Part shown: in pieces, positions 17,842-25,697 of the stretch
How the letters are laid out: the number at the start of each line of letters is the position of its first letter
Position numbering within the stretch: position 1 is the first letter of the stretch
Source of the DNA: Crocinitomicaceae bacterium
Lineage (GTDB): Bacteria; Bacteroidota; Bacteroidia; Flavobacteriales_D; Crocinitomicaceae
Direction: 5' to 3'
DNA length: 39,801 nucleotides
Assembly (NCBI GenBank): GCA_024643555.1
Contig: JAHEMQ010000011.1
Location: 1 to 39,801, forward strand
Notes under the pieces: generated by a model
The model's input: the letters and a program-made list of their open reading frames with translations, nothing else
The model's database searches: none
What the model was told of the DNA's origin: nothing
Made by a program: the position numbers and the translations under genes

Positions 17842-18990
17842 ATGAAAAAAATACATTTTTTCCAACCTCTGAACGTTATTGTCGTTCTGTTAACGATGAT
17901 TTCTTGCTCTACAAAATCTCCTGAAACGAATGCAACTGCCAAGCCAGGTGCTTCTGGAACTGTTTTATCCTTGACAGGAAAGCAAGTCATTTCACTGGGA
18001 ATTAAAAGCAGCGAATTGACCAAGTCCTTCATGGGGATGAGCATTTTTGCAAATGGAATGATTGATGTTCCACCGCAAAATAAATCGTATATCTCGGTTC
18101 CTTTTGGTGGCTACATTCGCGATATCAAAGTCTTGGACGGAATGCGCGTTTCAAAAGGAGATGTATTGTTAGTGGTCGAACATCCTGAAATCATTCAGCT
18201 ACAGCAGGATTATTTAGAAGTCCAAGGAAACATGGAATTCTTGAAAGCTGAAATGGATCGTCAAAAACAATTGTTGGACAAAGAAGCGGGTAGTGCTAAG
18301 AATTTCCAACAAGCAAAGAGCAATTGGCAAGTCGCGCAGGCGAAACTTTCTGGACTTTCCATCAAGCTAGAAATGGCGAATGTGAATGTTTCAGCCTTGA
18401 AAAATGGCAACATCCAACGCGAACAAAAAATCCGCTCTCCCTTCGCAGGTGTGGTGACCAAAGTCAATACGAATGTAGGGACCTTCGCTGATCCTAAAGA
18501 TAATTTATTGGAAGTTATTGATTTGCAGCATGCGCATGCGGAATTGACGGTGTACGAGAAGTACTTAAAGATGCTAAAATTAAATCAGTTAGTAGACTTG
18601 ACTTTTGTGGATTCAGAGGAAAAAACGACCGCGAAAATTTTCTTAATTGGACGTGAAATTGGTCAGGACCGAACGTTCAAAGTGCATTGTCATTTTGATA
18701 AATTACCAAAAGAAATTGTACCAGGTTCCTACTTGAAAGCGGAAATCAATACGGATGAAATGGAACACATCGTTGTTCCTACCGAAGCCATCGTCAATTT
18801 TGGCGGAAAGGATATGATCTACGTGACAACGGATAATCGTCATTTTATTCCGGTAGAAATCGAAATTCTATCCACACAAGGTGAAAAATCGGCCATTCAA
18901 GCCATTAACGAAATGGATTTTATCAATCGAAAATATGTAAGCAAAGGTGCTTATGAACTTTTATCAACCATGAATAAAGAAGAAGAATAA
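17842..18990 (+). CDS. RND efflux periplasmic adaptor (membrane fusion) lipoprotein, CusB-like
   Basis: 382-residue HlyD/CusB-family adaptor that links the pump to the outer channel. A lipobox-like signal (LLTMISC, Cys at about 19) suggests a lipoprotein. Domains: barrel-sandwich half (VPFGGYIRDIKVLDGMRVSKGD), a helical hairpin at about residues 105-180 (LQQDYLEVQGNMEFLKAEMD and on), second lipoyl half (IRSPFAGVVTKVNTNVGTF), then beta-barrel and membrane-proximal domains. The ATG at 17842 is chosen because the longer frame would need a non-ATG start inside the pump stop region. The gene lies 11 nt after the pump and 1 nt before the heme lipoprotein, clearly one operon. Confidence 0.92.
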   Translation: MKKIHFFQPLNVIVVLLTMISCSTKSPETNATAKPGASGTVLSLTGKQVISLGIKSSELTKSFMGMSIFANGMIDVPPQNKSYISVPFGGYIRDIKVLDGMRVSKGDVLLVVEHPEIIQLQQDYLEVQGNMEFLKAEMDRQKQLLDKEAGSAKNFQQAKSNWQVAQAKLSGLSIKLEMANVNVSALKNGNIQREQKIRSPFAGVVTKVNTNVGTFADPKDNLLEVIDLQHAHAELTVYEKYLKMLKLNQLVDLTFVDSEEKTTAKIFLIGREIGQDRTFKVHCHFDKLPKEIVPGSYLKAEINTDEMEHIVVPTEAIVNFGGKDMIYVTTDNRHFIPVEIEILSTQGEKSAIQAINEMDFINRKYVSKGAYELLSTMNKEEE

Positions 18991-18991
18991 T

Positions 18992-19468
18992 ATGAACACA
19001 AAAAAAATCAATGCGTTTTTAGGTGCGATCCTGCTTTGTGCTATCGTTGGCCTCAGTTTGAACTCTTGTGAAGGAGCGTTTAATTGCCATGAAGACAACA
19101 TTAGTGCAGCTGGATCAAATAAAAGTCACAACAAAGGACAAAACTGCATGGTTTGTCACCGATCAAGCGGAGAGGGAGAAGGCTGTTTTATTGCTGCCGG
19201 CACCGTCTATGACATGAACATGATGAACACGATTTCCAGTGGAAAAGTTGACTTTTACACCGGTCCAAATGAAACTGGGACCTTAAAACAAACGGTTTTG
19301 ATTGATGGAAAAGGAAACTTCTATACCACCGCAAAGTTTAGTCCAGAAGGATTGTATCCAGTAGTGACTGGTCCAACTGGAAATAAAAAGATGATGGGTT
19401 CTTCCCTTTCTTCCGCGGCATGTAACTCGTGCCACGGTGTGTCGACAGACAAATTATGGGTTGACTAA
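18992..19468 (+). CDS. Predicted di-heme c-type lipoprotein of the efflux operon
   Basis: 158-residue protein. Residues 6-25 are a signal peptide ending in a lipobox (LNSC, Cys26). Two heme c-binding motifs are visible: C52-MVC-H56 and C144-NSC-H148, one at each end of the mature protein. Between them is a beta-rich stretch (GTVYDMNMMNT through GKGNFYTTAKFSPEGLYPVV) like a small carboxypeptidase-regulatory or Ig-like sandwich. It starts one base after the adaptor stop, so it is almost certainly co-translated with the pump. Comparable proteins with SHNKGQNC-type and CNSCHG ends are recalled from other bacteria, without a known function to me. A redox or metal-sensing job in the periplasm is an inference. 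Its 3' end overlaps the convergent PH-like gene by 15 nt. Confidence 0.82.
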   Translation: MNTKKINAFLGAILLCAIVGLSLNSCEGAFNCHEDNISAAGSNKSHNKGQNCMVCHRSSGEGEGCFIAAGTVYDMNMMNTISSGKVDFYTGPNETGTLKQTVLIDGKGNFYTTAKFSPEGLYPVVTGPTGNKKMMGSSLSSAACNSCHGVSTDKLWVD

Positions 19469-19882
19469 CGCTTTTCTGCGTTCAACTTCAGCGATAAAGA
19501 GCTCCTCGTTTTCAGGTGAAATGAGGAGCTCATCGTATTTATTATAATGCATAATTAGACATTTCCACGAGGTACTCATTTTTATACCTGCGTACAAACC
19601 AGTTGCCTTTTCGAACCTACGAATGGATGTAACAGGAATGGTTTTCTTGAAAACGTACATGGTTTGACAGACCAATGTTTCATCATCGATGAAGGTGTAA
19701 TATGTGCTTTTCACGATTAAATAAAAGAGGATGCCCAACAATAACCAAGTTCCTCCCAGGATAAAAATGGGTGTAAGATCCTTTTCCTGCCAGTAAATCA
19801 ATCCGCAAATGCTTCCATAGGGAATAAGAATGGCAAGCCAAACATAGAAAATATACGGATCTCGCTTACCGTTGAAGCGCAT
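19454..19882 (-). CDS. PH-domain-like small membrane protein
   Basis: 142-residue protein. Two hydrophobic helices lie near residues 10-32 (FYVWLAILIPYGSICGLIYW) and 36-57 (PIFILGGTWLLLGILFYLIV), followed by a compact beta-rich domain (TYYTFIDDETLVCQTMYVFKKT, shown in part, then IPVTSIRRFEKATG and YDELLISPENEELF) typical of bacterial PH (bPH) proteins. Function is unknown. The ATG at 19882, 2 nt after the glyA stop, is preferred over the TTG start at 19891. Two CTC leucine codons help form the hairpin at 19499-19531. Confidence 0.75.
   Translation of the reverse strand: MRFNGKRDPYIFYVWLAILIPYGSICGLIYWQEKDLTPIFILGGTWLLLGILFYLIVKSTYYTFIDDETLVCQTMYVFKKTIPVTSIRRFEKATGLYAGIKMSTSWKCLIMHYNKYDELLISPENEELFIAEVERRKALVNP
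19499..19531. terminator. Long hairpin inside the PH-like gene, possible terminator of the efflux operon
   Basis: GAGCTCCTC (19499-19507) and GAGGAGCTC (19523-19531) form a perfect 9-bp stem; the inner bases extend it by five pairs (two G-T) leaving a 5-nt loop. It starts 31 nt after the stop of the di-heme gene on the plus strand. No good T-run follows in either direction, so it is not a standard rho-independent terminator, but it may halt or protect the efflux mRNA. Confidence 0.45.
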
Positions 19883-19884
19883 GT

Positions 19885-21156
19885 TTACCAAGCAAAAAGT
19901 GGACGATGTGACATCAATTCATTCACTTCTTTTCTCACTTGAGCAATCGCATTTGCATCATCACGGTTCATCAAGGCACGGTCAATGAGGGAAACGATGC
20001 GTTTTATTTCATCCTCTTTTACGCCTCGGGTTGTAATGGCAGGCGTTCCAATGCGAATTCCAGAAGTGACAAACGGAGATTCGGTATCATACGGAACCAT
20101 GTTTTTATTCACGGTAATGTCCGCCACAACCAATGCATTTTCTGCATCTTTTCCAGTAATGCCTTTCGAGCGTAAGTCTACTAGCATGCTATGATTATCC
20201 GTTCCTCCAGAGATGATAGAATAACCTAAATTCACTAATTCCTGTGCGAAAACAGCAGCATTTTTTTGCACCTGTTTCATGTATGTGGTATAGGATGGAT
20301 CCAATGCTTCACCGAAGGCAACTGCTTTGGCTGCAATGACATGCTCCAGTGGTCCACCTTGAATTCCTGGAAACACAGCTGCGTCCAGTAAAGCTCCCAT
20401 GCTGCGAAGGTTTCCATTGTTCCATTTGATCCCGAAAGGATTCTCGAAATTGTGACGCATCATGATAATCCCGCCACGTGGTCCGCGAAGTGTTTTGTGC
20501 GTGGTGGAAGTCACAATGTGACAATGGTCTAAGGGATCATTTAATAGCTTCGCTGCAATCATTCCGGCTGGATGTGAAATATCTGCCAGAACCAACGCAC
20601 CAACTTCATCAGCGACTTTTCGAATGCGTGCATAATCCCAATCTCTCGAATAGGCGGAGGCACCACAAATGATCATTTTTGGTTTCTCGCGTCGCGCTGT
20701 TTCTTCCATTAAATCATAGTCCACCATGCCTGTCTCTTTCGAAACCCCGTAGAAAAAAGGTTGGTAAAGTTTTCCTGAAAAATTAACAGGTGATCCGTGT
20801 GTTAAATGTCCACCATGCGACAAGTCAAATCCCAGAATTTTATCACCTGGATTCAAACAAGCCAAAAACACAGCTGCATTTGCTTGAGCTCCAGAGTGTG
20901 GTTGGACATTTGCCCAAGTGGCACCGAATAATTGACACAAGCGATCGATGGCTAATTGCTCGACTTTATCCACCACTTCACATCCGCCATAATAGCGTTT
21001 TCCAGGAAGTCCTTCCGCATATTTATTCGTTAGAACGCTTCCCATCGATAACATAACTTCGTCGCTGACAAAATTTTCTGAAGCGATGAGTTCAATGCCA
21101 TGAAGTTGACGGTTTTTTTCTGCTGTGATTAAATCGAAAATTGCTTGATCTTTCAT
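19885..21156 (-). CDS. glyA: Serine hydroxymethyltransferase
   Basis: PLP enzyme that interconverts serine and glycine and makes 5,10-methylene-tetrahydrofolate. 423 residues, standard length. Clear signatures: [13 protein letters not shown] at the N-terminus, [35 protein letters not shown], and the PLP-lysine site [13 protein letters not shown] with K221. C-terminal [13 protein letters not shown] is also typical. It lies 30 nt downstream of the NlpC/P60 gene and 2 nt upstream of the PH-like gene on the same strand. A weak -7-like GATATTTG (21182-21175) sits just upstream. Confidence 0.98.
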   Translation of the reverse strand: MKDQAIFDLITAEKNRQLHGIELIASENFVSDEVMLSMGSVLTNKYAEGLPGKRYYGGCEVVDKVEQLAIDRLCQLFGATWANVQPHSGAQANAAVFLACLNPGDKILGFDLSHGGHLTHGSPVNFSGKLYQPFFYGVSKETGMVDYDLMEETARREKPKMIICGASAYSRDWDYARIRKVADEVGALVLADISHPAGMIAAKLLNDPLDHCHIVTSTTHKTLRGPRGGIIMMRHNFENPFGIKWNNGNLRSMGALLDAAVFPGIQGGPLEHVIAAKAVAFGEALDPSYTTYMKQVQKNAAVFAQELVNLGYSIISGGTDNHSMLVDLRSKGITGKDAENALVVADITVNKNMVPYDTESPFVTSGIRIGTPAITTRGVKEDEIKRIVSLIDRALMNRDDANAIAQVRKEVNELMSHRPLFAW

Positions 21157-21186
21157 GTCTTTCTGTTTGTTTTACAAATATCGTAA

Positions 21187-21957
21187 TTAAAGTCTTTTTA
21201 TGTGTGCTAAGGTGTGACTGAATTTTTCATATTCTTCATTCCAAATGCCTTGTGCTTTTAATTCGTCGATGCGAACTCGTCCAGAAGCATGGATGATTTG
21301 CTTTGATTCGCCCATGATTCCAACGTGGATGATTTTCCCGTCGGCATTCGAGAAATAAGCGAGGTCATTTGCTTGGATGTCCGCGAAATCGATGTCCGTT
21401 CCAATTTCCGCTTGCTCGTAAGCATCACGCGGTAAGTTGTATCCGTGTAAGCGAAAGACTGCTTGAACAAATCCAGAGCAATCGATTCCGAAAATGGATT
21501 TCCCACCCCATAGGTAAGGTGCATTCATATAGTCAAGAGCATCTTCCCAAAGTGATTTTTTGGCTTTGATTGCATCAGGCTGCTCAAAAGAAAAGTCCCC
21601 AATTTCGAAACTTGATTCTTCTCCAACAAAACTACCTTTTGAGGTGTAAATCGTTCCGAATTCCGCCTGCAAGCTTTGAATGTGAAGTGTTTGGATACTT
21701 GAAGAGTCCATCCAACGACGAAATTCTTTTTCAGTCAAAGGAAGCGCATGTTTGATGTCGATAAATCCTTCATAACCATCTAAAACGGTTCGGATTTTAA
21801 CCCAAGGATTTCCGTATTCGATAACTTCAAACGTTTCTCCAAAGATGAGTTGAGAAACCATTTCTGACCGGTCACTTGCTTCTCTTCGAATTGGTGAGAC
21901 GGAAACAAAACAAAAAGCCTTGGTTTGACTTGGACTTATTAATTTTAAATTGTTCAT
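21187..21957 (-). CDS. SH3-NlpC/P60 (C40) cysteine peptidase
   Basis: Predicted peptidoglycan endopeptidase of 256 residues. An N-terminal bacterial SH3 domain (about 12-75: VSPIRREASDRSEMVSQLI and VKIRTVLDGYEGFI) is followed by a second SH3-like segment and the C40 domain with catalytic C160 (GIDCSGF), H211 (IIHVGIMG) and H223 (IIHASG). No signal peptide is seen, as in several Bacteroidota members, so the route to the wall is unclear. Start at ATG 21957 is chosen over TTG 21969, which sits inside a -7-like TACTTTTG box (21974-21967). It is divergent from surE. Confidence 0.9.
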   Translation of the reverse strand: MNNLKLISPSQTKAFCFVSVSPIRREASDRSEMVSQLIFGETFEVIEYGNPWVKIRTVLDGYEGFIDIKHALPLTEKEFRRWMDSSSIQTLHIQSLQAEFGTIYTSKGSFVGEESSFEIGDFSFEQPDAIKAKKSLWEDALDYMNAPYLWGGKSIFGIDCSGFVQAVFRLHGYNLPRDAYEQAEIGTDIDFADIQANDLAYFSNADGKIIHVGIMGESKQIIHASGRVRIDELKAQGIWNEEYEKFSHTLAHIKRL

Positions 21958-22016
21958 ATCGTAAATCAAAAGTAGAAAATTAAAACTGATTATTGCCTAA
22001 TTTTACCACTGTATCC

Positions 22017-22784
22017 ATGGAAAACGAGCGACTCATACTGGTAACCAACGATGATAGCGTGAATGCAAAAGGCATCCATGCGCTTGTAGAAATGGCTACG
22101 CAATTTGGACGAGTCATCGTTGTTGCGCCAGATAAGCCACAATCGGGCATGGGGCACGCCATTACAATAAATCACCCACTACGTCTCGCGGAAACCACTA
22201 TTTTTGGCGCCGTTGAAGCCTTTTCCTGTTCGGGAACGCCGGTAGATTGTGTGAAACTGGGCATATATGAAGTCCTGCACCGAAAACCCGATTTGATTTT
22301 GTCCGGAATCAATCATGGTGAAAACTCCTCGACGAATGTCCTGTATTCGGGAACAATGTCCGCAGCGATTGAAGGCGCCATGGAAGGAATTCCATCGATC
22401 GGATTTTCATTGGCAGATTTTGATGCAAATGCTGATTTTGCAGCAACACAGTATTATGGTGCAAAAATCATTCAGCAACTTTTAGATCGTCCCATTTCAC
22501 CCAGTGTTTGTTTAAATGTAAACGTACCTAAATTGAATTTAGACGCTATTCAGGGCATTCAAGTTTGCAAGCAAGCGCATGCTTATTGGGCAGATCGGTT
22601 TGAGCGAAGAAAAGATCAGTTTGGACGAGATTATTTTTGGCTAACTGGTGAATTTGCAGCTGTAGACCAACGTCCAGATACGGATTTAAAAGCTTTAAAG
22701 AATGGATTTGTGAGCGTTGTTCCAACACATTTTGATTTAACATCTCACGAAACTTTACAACAAATAAAACATTGGAAAATATGA
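22017..22784 (+). CDS. surE: 5'/3'-nucleotidase SurE
   Basis: Survival protein E, a metal-dependent phosphatase acting on nucleoside monophosphates. 256 residues. Diagnostic motifs: NDDS with D12 and D13 at the N-terminus, PDKPQSGMGHAIT, SGTPVDCVKLG, and SGINHGENSSTNVLYSGTM. The ATG at 22017 is chosen; the longer frame would need a TTG. Its stop overlaps the next start as ATGA, first link in a chain of four coupled genes ending at 25350. Confidence 0.97.
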   Translation: MENERLILVTNDDSVNAKGIHALVEMATQFGRVIVVAPDKPQSGMGHAITINHPLRLAETTIFGAVEAFSCSGTPVDCVKLGIYEVLHRKPDLILSGINHGENSSTNVLYSGTMSAAIEGAMEGIPSIGFSLADFDANADFAATQYYGAKIIQQLLDRPISPSVCLNVNVPKLNLDAIQGIQVCKQAHAYWADRFERRKDQFGRDYFWLTGEFAAVDQRPDTDLKALKNGFVSVVPTHFDLTSHETLQQIKHWKI

Positions 22785-23083
22785 AGAAAGTAACCAAAGA
22801 ACATGTATTCGGATTTTTAATTGGCTTATTGACACCCATTGTTTTTTTGCCGGTGATTGTCTTTGTCTTGTCGCAATCGAATCGCTCTGAATTCTCCTAT
22901 CTGTGGCATCAGGTCTTAGACTCTGTTGAATATCAAAGTCGGTACTTGTCTTTGGGTTTAATCCCGAATTTAGGTTGGTTTTACCTATTCTTAAATCGTG
23001 AGAAATATGCTTACACGAGGGGAATTATTTTCGGAATGCTTCTTTACGCTCCATTTATGGTGTACGTGAACTTAATTAGATAA
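22781..23083 (+). CDS. Small two- to three-helix membrane protein between surE and lpxB
   Basis: 100-residue hydrophobic protein of unknown function. Helices at about 10-32 (VFGFLIGLLTPIVFLPVIVFVL), 56-70 (SLGLIPNLGWFYLFL) and 80-97 (GIIFGMLLYAPFMVYVNLI), with a basic N-terminus (MKKVTKEH). Its ATG overlaps the surE stop (ATGA) and its stop overlaps the lpxB start (TAATG), so it is translated with lpxB. A role near lipid A synthesis is only suggested by this position. Confidence 0.8.
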   Translation: MKKVTKEHVFGFLIGLLTPIVFLPVIVFVLSQSNRSEFSYLWHQVLDSVEYQSRYLSLGLIPNLGWFYLFLNREKYAYTRGIIFGMLLYAPFMVYVNLIR

Positions 23084-24201
23084 TGTCGAAGAAACGTGTC
23101 TTTATTATCAGTGGCGAAGCTTCGGGCGATTTGCATGCGGCCAATTTAGTGCGCGCATGGAAAATAGAAAGTCAGCAGTTTGAATTTGAGGCTTGGGGTG
23201 GCGATCGCCTACAAGCGGAAGGAGTGACCATTCGCAAACATGTGCGCGAATTGGCTTTTATGGGATTCGTAGAAGTGCTTCAGAATTTACCGACCATCCT
23301 CAAAAACTTTAAAACGTGTAAAGCTCAAATTACTGCCTTTCAAACGGATGTACTATTATTGGTCGACTATCCAGGATTTAATTTGCGCATGGCAAAATGG
23401 GCAAAGCAGCAAGGAATAAAAGTAGTGTATTACATTTCTCCAACCATTTGGGCTTGGAAAGAAAACCGCATTCATCAAATCAAACGCGATGTGGATCGCA
23501 TGTATACGATTCTTCCCTTTGAAAAAGCATTTTACGCGAAACATGGAATGGAGGTCCAGTATTTCGGCCATCCCTTGCTCGATGAAGTGCACCGTTTTAG
23601 ATTGGAAAATAGAGGGCAACTCAAGTTTAAGAATGATAAGCCGATTTTAGCCTTGTTGCCAGGGAGTAGAAAACAAGAACTTCGTAAGAAACTTCCAATT
23701 ATGTTGGAAGCGGCAAGAGCATTTGAGAATGAATTTCAAATTGTGTTGGCTTGTGCGCCAAATGTAAGTTTGGCTTTTTACAAAGCGTTGATTCAAGATC
23801 ATCCGGTGCAACTGGTGGAGAATCAAACCTACCAAGTCTTAAACCAAGCAAGTATGGCATTGGTGACATCTGGAACGGCGACACTTGAAACAGCGTTGTT
23901 TCGCGTTCCTCAAGTGGTTTGTTATAAAAGTTCAGCGCTTTCCTACCGAATTGCCAAAGCTCTCGTGAATATTAAATTTATTTCCTTGGTCAATTTAATC
24001 ATGGATAAAGAAGTTGTTCGGGAGTTGATTCAGCACGAGTGTACAGCCAAGTTGATGCGAGCGGAATTGGAAAAATTACTTCCCGGATCGGATCGAAGAA
24101 ATCAACTATTGATGGATTATGAAGAATTGATTCAGCAACTTGGTGACCATGGTGCAAGTGAGCGGATGGCAAAAGATTTAACTCAAAATTTAGGGGCATA
24201 G
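23083..24201 (+). CDS. lpxB: Lipid-A-disaccharide synthase
   Basis: GT19 glycosyltransferase that joins UDP-diacylglucosamine and lipid X to form the lipid A disaccharide at the inner membrane. 372 residues. Motifs: SGEASGDLHAANL, GGDRLQAEG, DYPGFNLRMAKWAKQQG, YYISPTIWAWKENR, PGSRKQELRKKLP, and TSGTATLETALF, all typical. Start overlaps the previous stop by one base; the next gene begins directly after its stop. Confidence 0.97.
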   Translation: MSKKRVFIISGEASGDLHAANLVRAWKIESQQFEFEAWGGDRLQAEGVTIRKHVRELAFMGFVEVLQNLPTILKNFKTCKAQITAFQTDVLLLVDYPGFNLRMAKWAKQQGIKVVYYISPTIWAWKENRIHQIKRDVDRMYTILPFEKAFYAKHGMEVQYFGHPLLDEVHRFRLENRGQLKFKNDKPILALLPGSRKQELRKKLPIMLEAARAFENEFQIVLACAPNVSLAFYKALIQDHPVQLVENQTYQVLNQASMALVTSGTATLETALFRVPQVVCYKSSALSYRIAKALVNIKFISLVNLIMDKEVVRELIQHECTAKLMRAELEKLLPGSDRRNQLLMDYEELIQQLGDHGASERMAKDLTQNLGA

Positions 24202-25350
24202 GTGAAAGGACTGATTTCCATAGTATGCTTCTTGTTTGTGTTTTCATTGAAAGCACAGAACATTCGCATTGGACTATTTTCTGATAAATCCATCAAAGAG
24301 TTGGAAGGAATTGTTGGCAAAGGAAGCTATTTCATTTTCAAAGATTCTACCTTATTGGCTAAAATTGGTCCGGCAGATGTGTTCAAAGCGAATTATGTCG
24401 GGGGACTCATTCGAGTAGTGGTGAATGGAACCGAAAAGGGGAGGGCAAAGTCCATTCGCGTCATTCAAGACAAACAAGAAGACTACCTCCAATTGCGCCT
24501 GCTTCAACCCGTTGCCAAACAGCGTTCATACGAAGGAGATTTTGATTTAGAAATTCGCAAAGAAGCGATTAATTTAATCAACAACCTCGATTTGGAAACG
24601 TATCTAGAGGGCGTGGTGGAGTCGGAAGGTGGACCAGGTCAAAAAATTAATTTTTACAAAGCACAAGCGGTCATCAGTCGAACCTATGCCATGAAATATT
24701 GGAATAAGCACAAAGAGAATGGTTACAACCTGTGCGACCGGGTACATTGTCAGGCTTATTTACATCACCGAAGTGCTTCGGTAACCATAGACTCGGCCGT
24801 ACATCAAACCCGAGGATTGATCATGGTAAACGAAAACGGAGAATTGTATCCGACTTATTTTCATGCGAATTGCGGTGGACAAACATCCGAGCCGCATTAT
24901 GTTTGGAATGAGGAAATACCAAATTTATGTTCATTTAAGGATACCTTTTGCATTCATACGCAACAAGCGAAATGGGAAAAGAAAATCCCGAAGGATCAAT
25001 GGATCAAATTTTTAGTAGATAAATACGATTATCCTGTCTGGGATTCTACGAGTTATGACCGACTAACACATTACGTGCAGGATCAACGAGATGCCTTTTA
25101 TATTCATCCCATTTACGGGATTCCCCTTAGGGACATTCGCGAACAGTTTAAATTGAAGTCCACGTTTTTTGATGCAGAAATCATCGGAGAGGATGTTTTG
25201 TTGCACGGACGTGGATTTGGTCACGGCGTTGGACTTTGTCAAGAAGGAGCGATGAATATGGCGAAAAGGGGATATACCTTTGATCAGATCTTGGGGTACT
25301 ATTATCCCCAAATGATGTTGGTTGATCGGAATAACCTTATTTATAAGTGA
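24202..25350 (+). CDS. SpoIID/LytB-domain protein (amidase-enhancer-like, secreted)
   Basis: 382-residue exported protein with a signal peptide (residues 1-19, ending SLKAQ) that begins with GTG at 24202, directly abutting the lpxB stop. The SpoIID core is seen from about residue 110: DLETYLEGVVESEGGPG with its catalytic-type glutamate, KAQAVISRTYAM, FHANCGGQTSEP and the C-terminal GRGFGHGVGLCQEGAMNMA. SpoIID proteins are lytic transglycosylases or activators of amidases acting on denuded glycan; in Gram-negative cells the role is less clear. The last 14 nt overlap the convergent ftsB-like gene. Confidence 0.93.
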   Translation: MKGLISIVCFLFVFSLKAQNIRIGLFSDKSIKELEGIVGKGSYFIFKDSTLLAKIGPADVFKANYVGGLIRVVVNGTEKGRAKSIRVIQDKQEDYLQLRLLQPVAKQRSYEGDFDLEIRKEAINLINNLDLETYLEGVVESEGGPGQKINFYKAQAVISRTYAMKYWNKHKENGYNLCDRVHCQAYLHHRSASVTIDSAVHQTRGLIMVNENGELYPTYFHANCGGQTSEPHYVWNEEIPNLCSFKDTFCIHTQQAKWEKKIPKDQWIKFLVDKYDYPVWDSTSYDRLTHYVQDQRDAFYIHPIYGIPLRDIREQFKLKSTFFDAEIIGEDVLLHGRGFGHGVGLCQEGAMNMAKRGYTFDQILGYYYPQMMLVDRNNLIYK

Positions 25351-25624
25351 TCACGAAGATTTCTTCATCATCGCGTTTAAAGAATTTCTCAGAACGCGCA
25401 TACGCCTCTAAATAATCTGGATTTTTCAACCTGCGTAAGGTTTTTTTCGTGTCCTTTAATTGTTTGGACATGTTCACGTTTTGCTCGGTAATCTGAGCTA
25501 ATTTTCTTTTTTGGGAAATCAAGGTGAAAATATCCCAATCATCTAAAAATAGAAAGTAAATCATGAATACAATTCCTGTAAGGATGTATTTATTCTTCAG
25601 ATATGATGGTATGTTTAATTTCAT
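25337..25624 (-). CDS. FtsB/DivIC-family septum formation initiator
   Basis: 95-residue bitopic protein: short cytoplasmic N-terminus, one transmembrane helix (about 13-28, ILTGIVFMIYFLFL), then a periplasmic coiled coil (ISQKRKLAQITEQNVNMSKQ and on) and the family ending NPDYLEAYARSEKFF with a final acidic/beta tail. It matches FtsB/DivIC, which binds FtsL and FtsQ in the divisome. A terminator at 25644-25675 separates it from the upstream gene, so it has its own promoter or depends on readthrough. Confidence 0.88.
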   Translation of the reverse strand: MKLNIPSYLKNKYILTGIVFMIYFLFLDDWDIFTLISQKRKLAQITEQNVNMSKQLKDTKKTLRRLKNPDYLEAYARSEKFFKRDDEEIFVITYK

Positions 25625-25643
25625 ACATCAAATATACGCGCAT

Positions 25644-25675
25644 AAAAAAAAGGAAGTGTGAAACTTCCTTTTTAG
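25644..25675 (-). terminator. Rho-independent terminator after the 25698-26843 gene
   Basis: Minus-strand stem GGAAGT with ACTTCC around a 5-nt loop (25652-25668), followed by a run of eight T residues. The plus strand also shows T-runs on the other side, so it may work in both directions. It lies 23 nt beyond the stop of the secreted-protein gene and could also catch transcripts from the convergent lpxB operon. Confidence 0.8.
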
Positions 25676-25697
25676 TTTTTAAGATCGAAATGTTCAT

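Noticed and set aside
19883-19891. TTG start for the PH-like gene overlapping glyA
   Set aside because: An ATG three codons later begins 2 nt after the glyA stop and is the better start; the same reason applies to TTG extensions at 22772, 34174, 38751 and 30277.
21175-21182. GATATTTG as the promoter of glyA
   Set aside because: It misses the first base of TAnnTTTG and has no TTG at the right spacing; mentioned only as weak.
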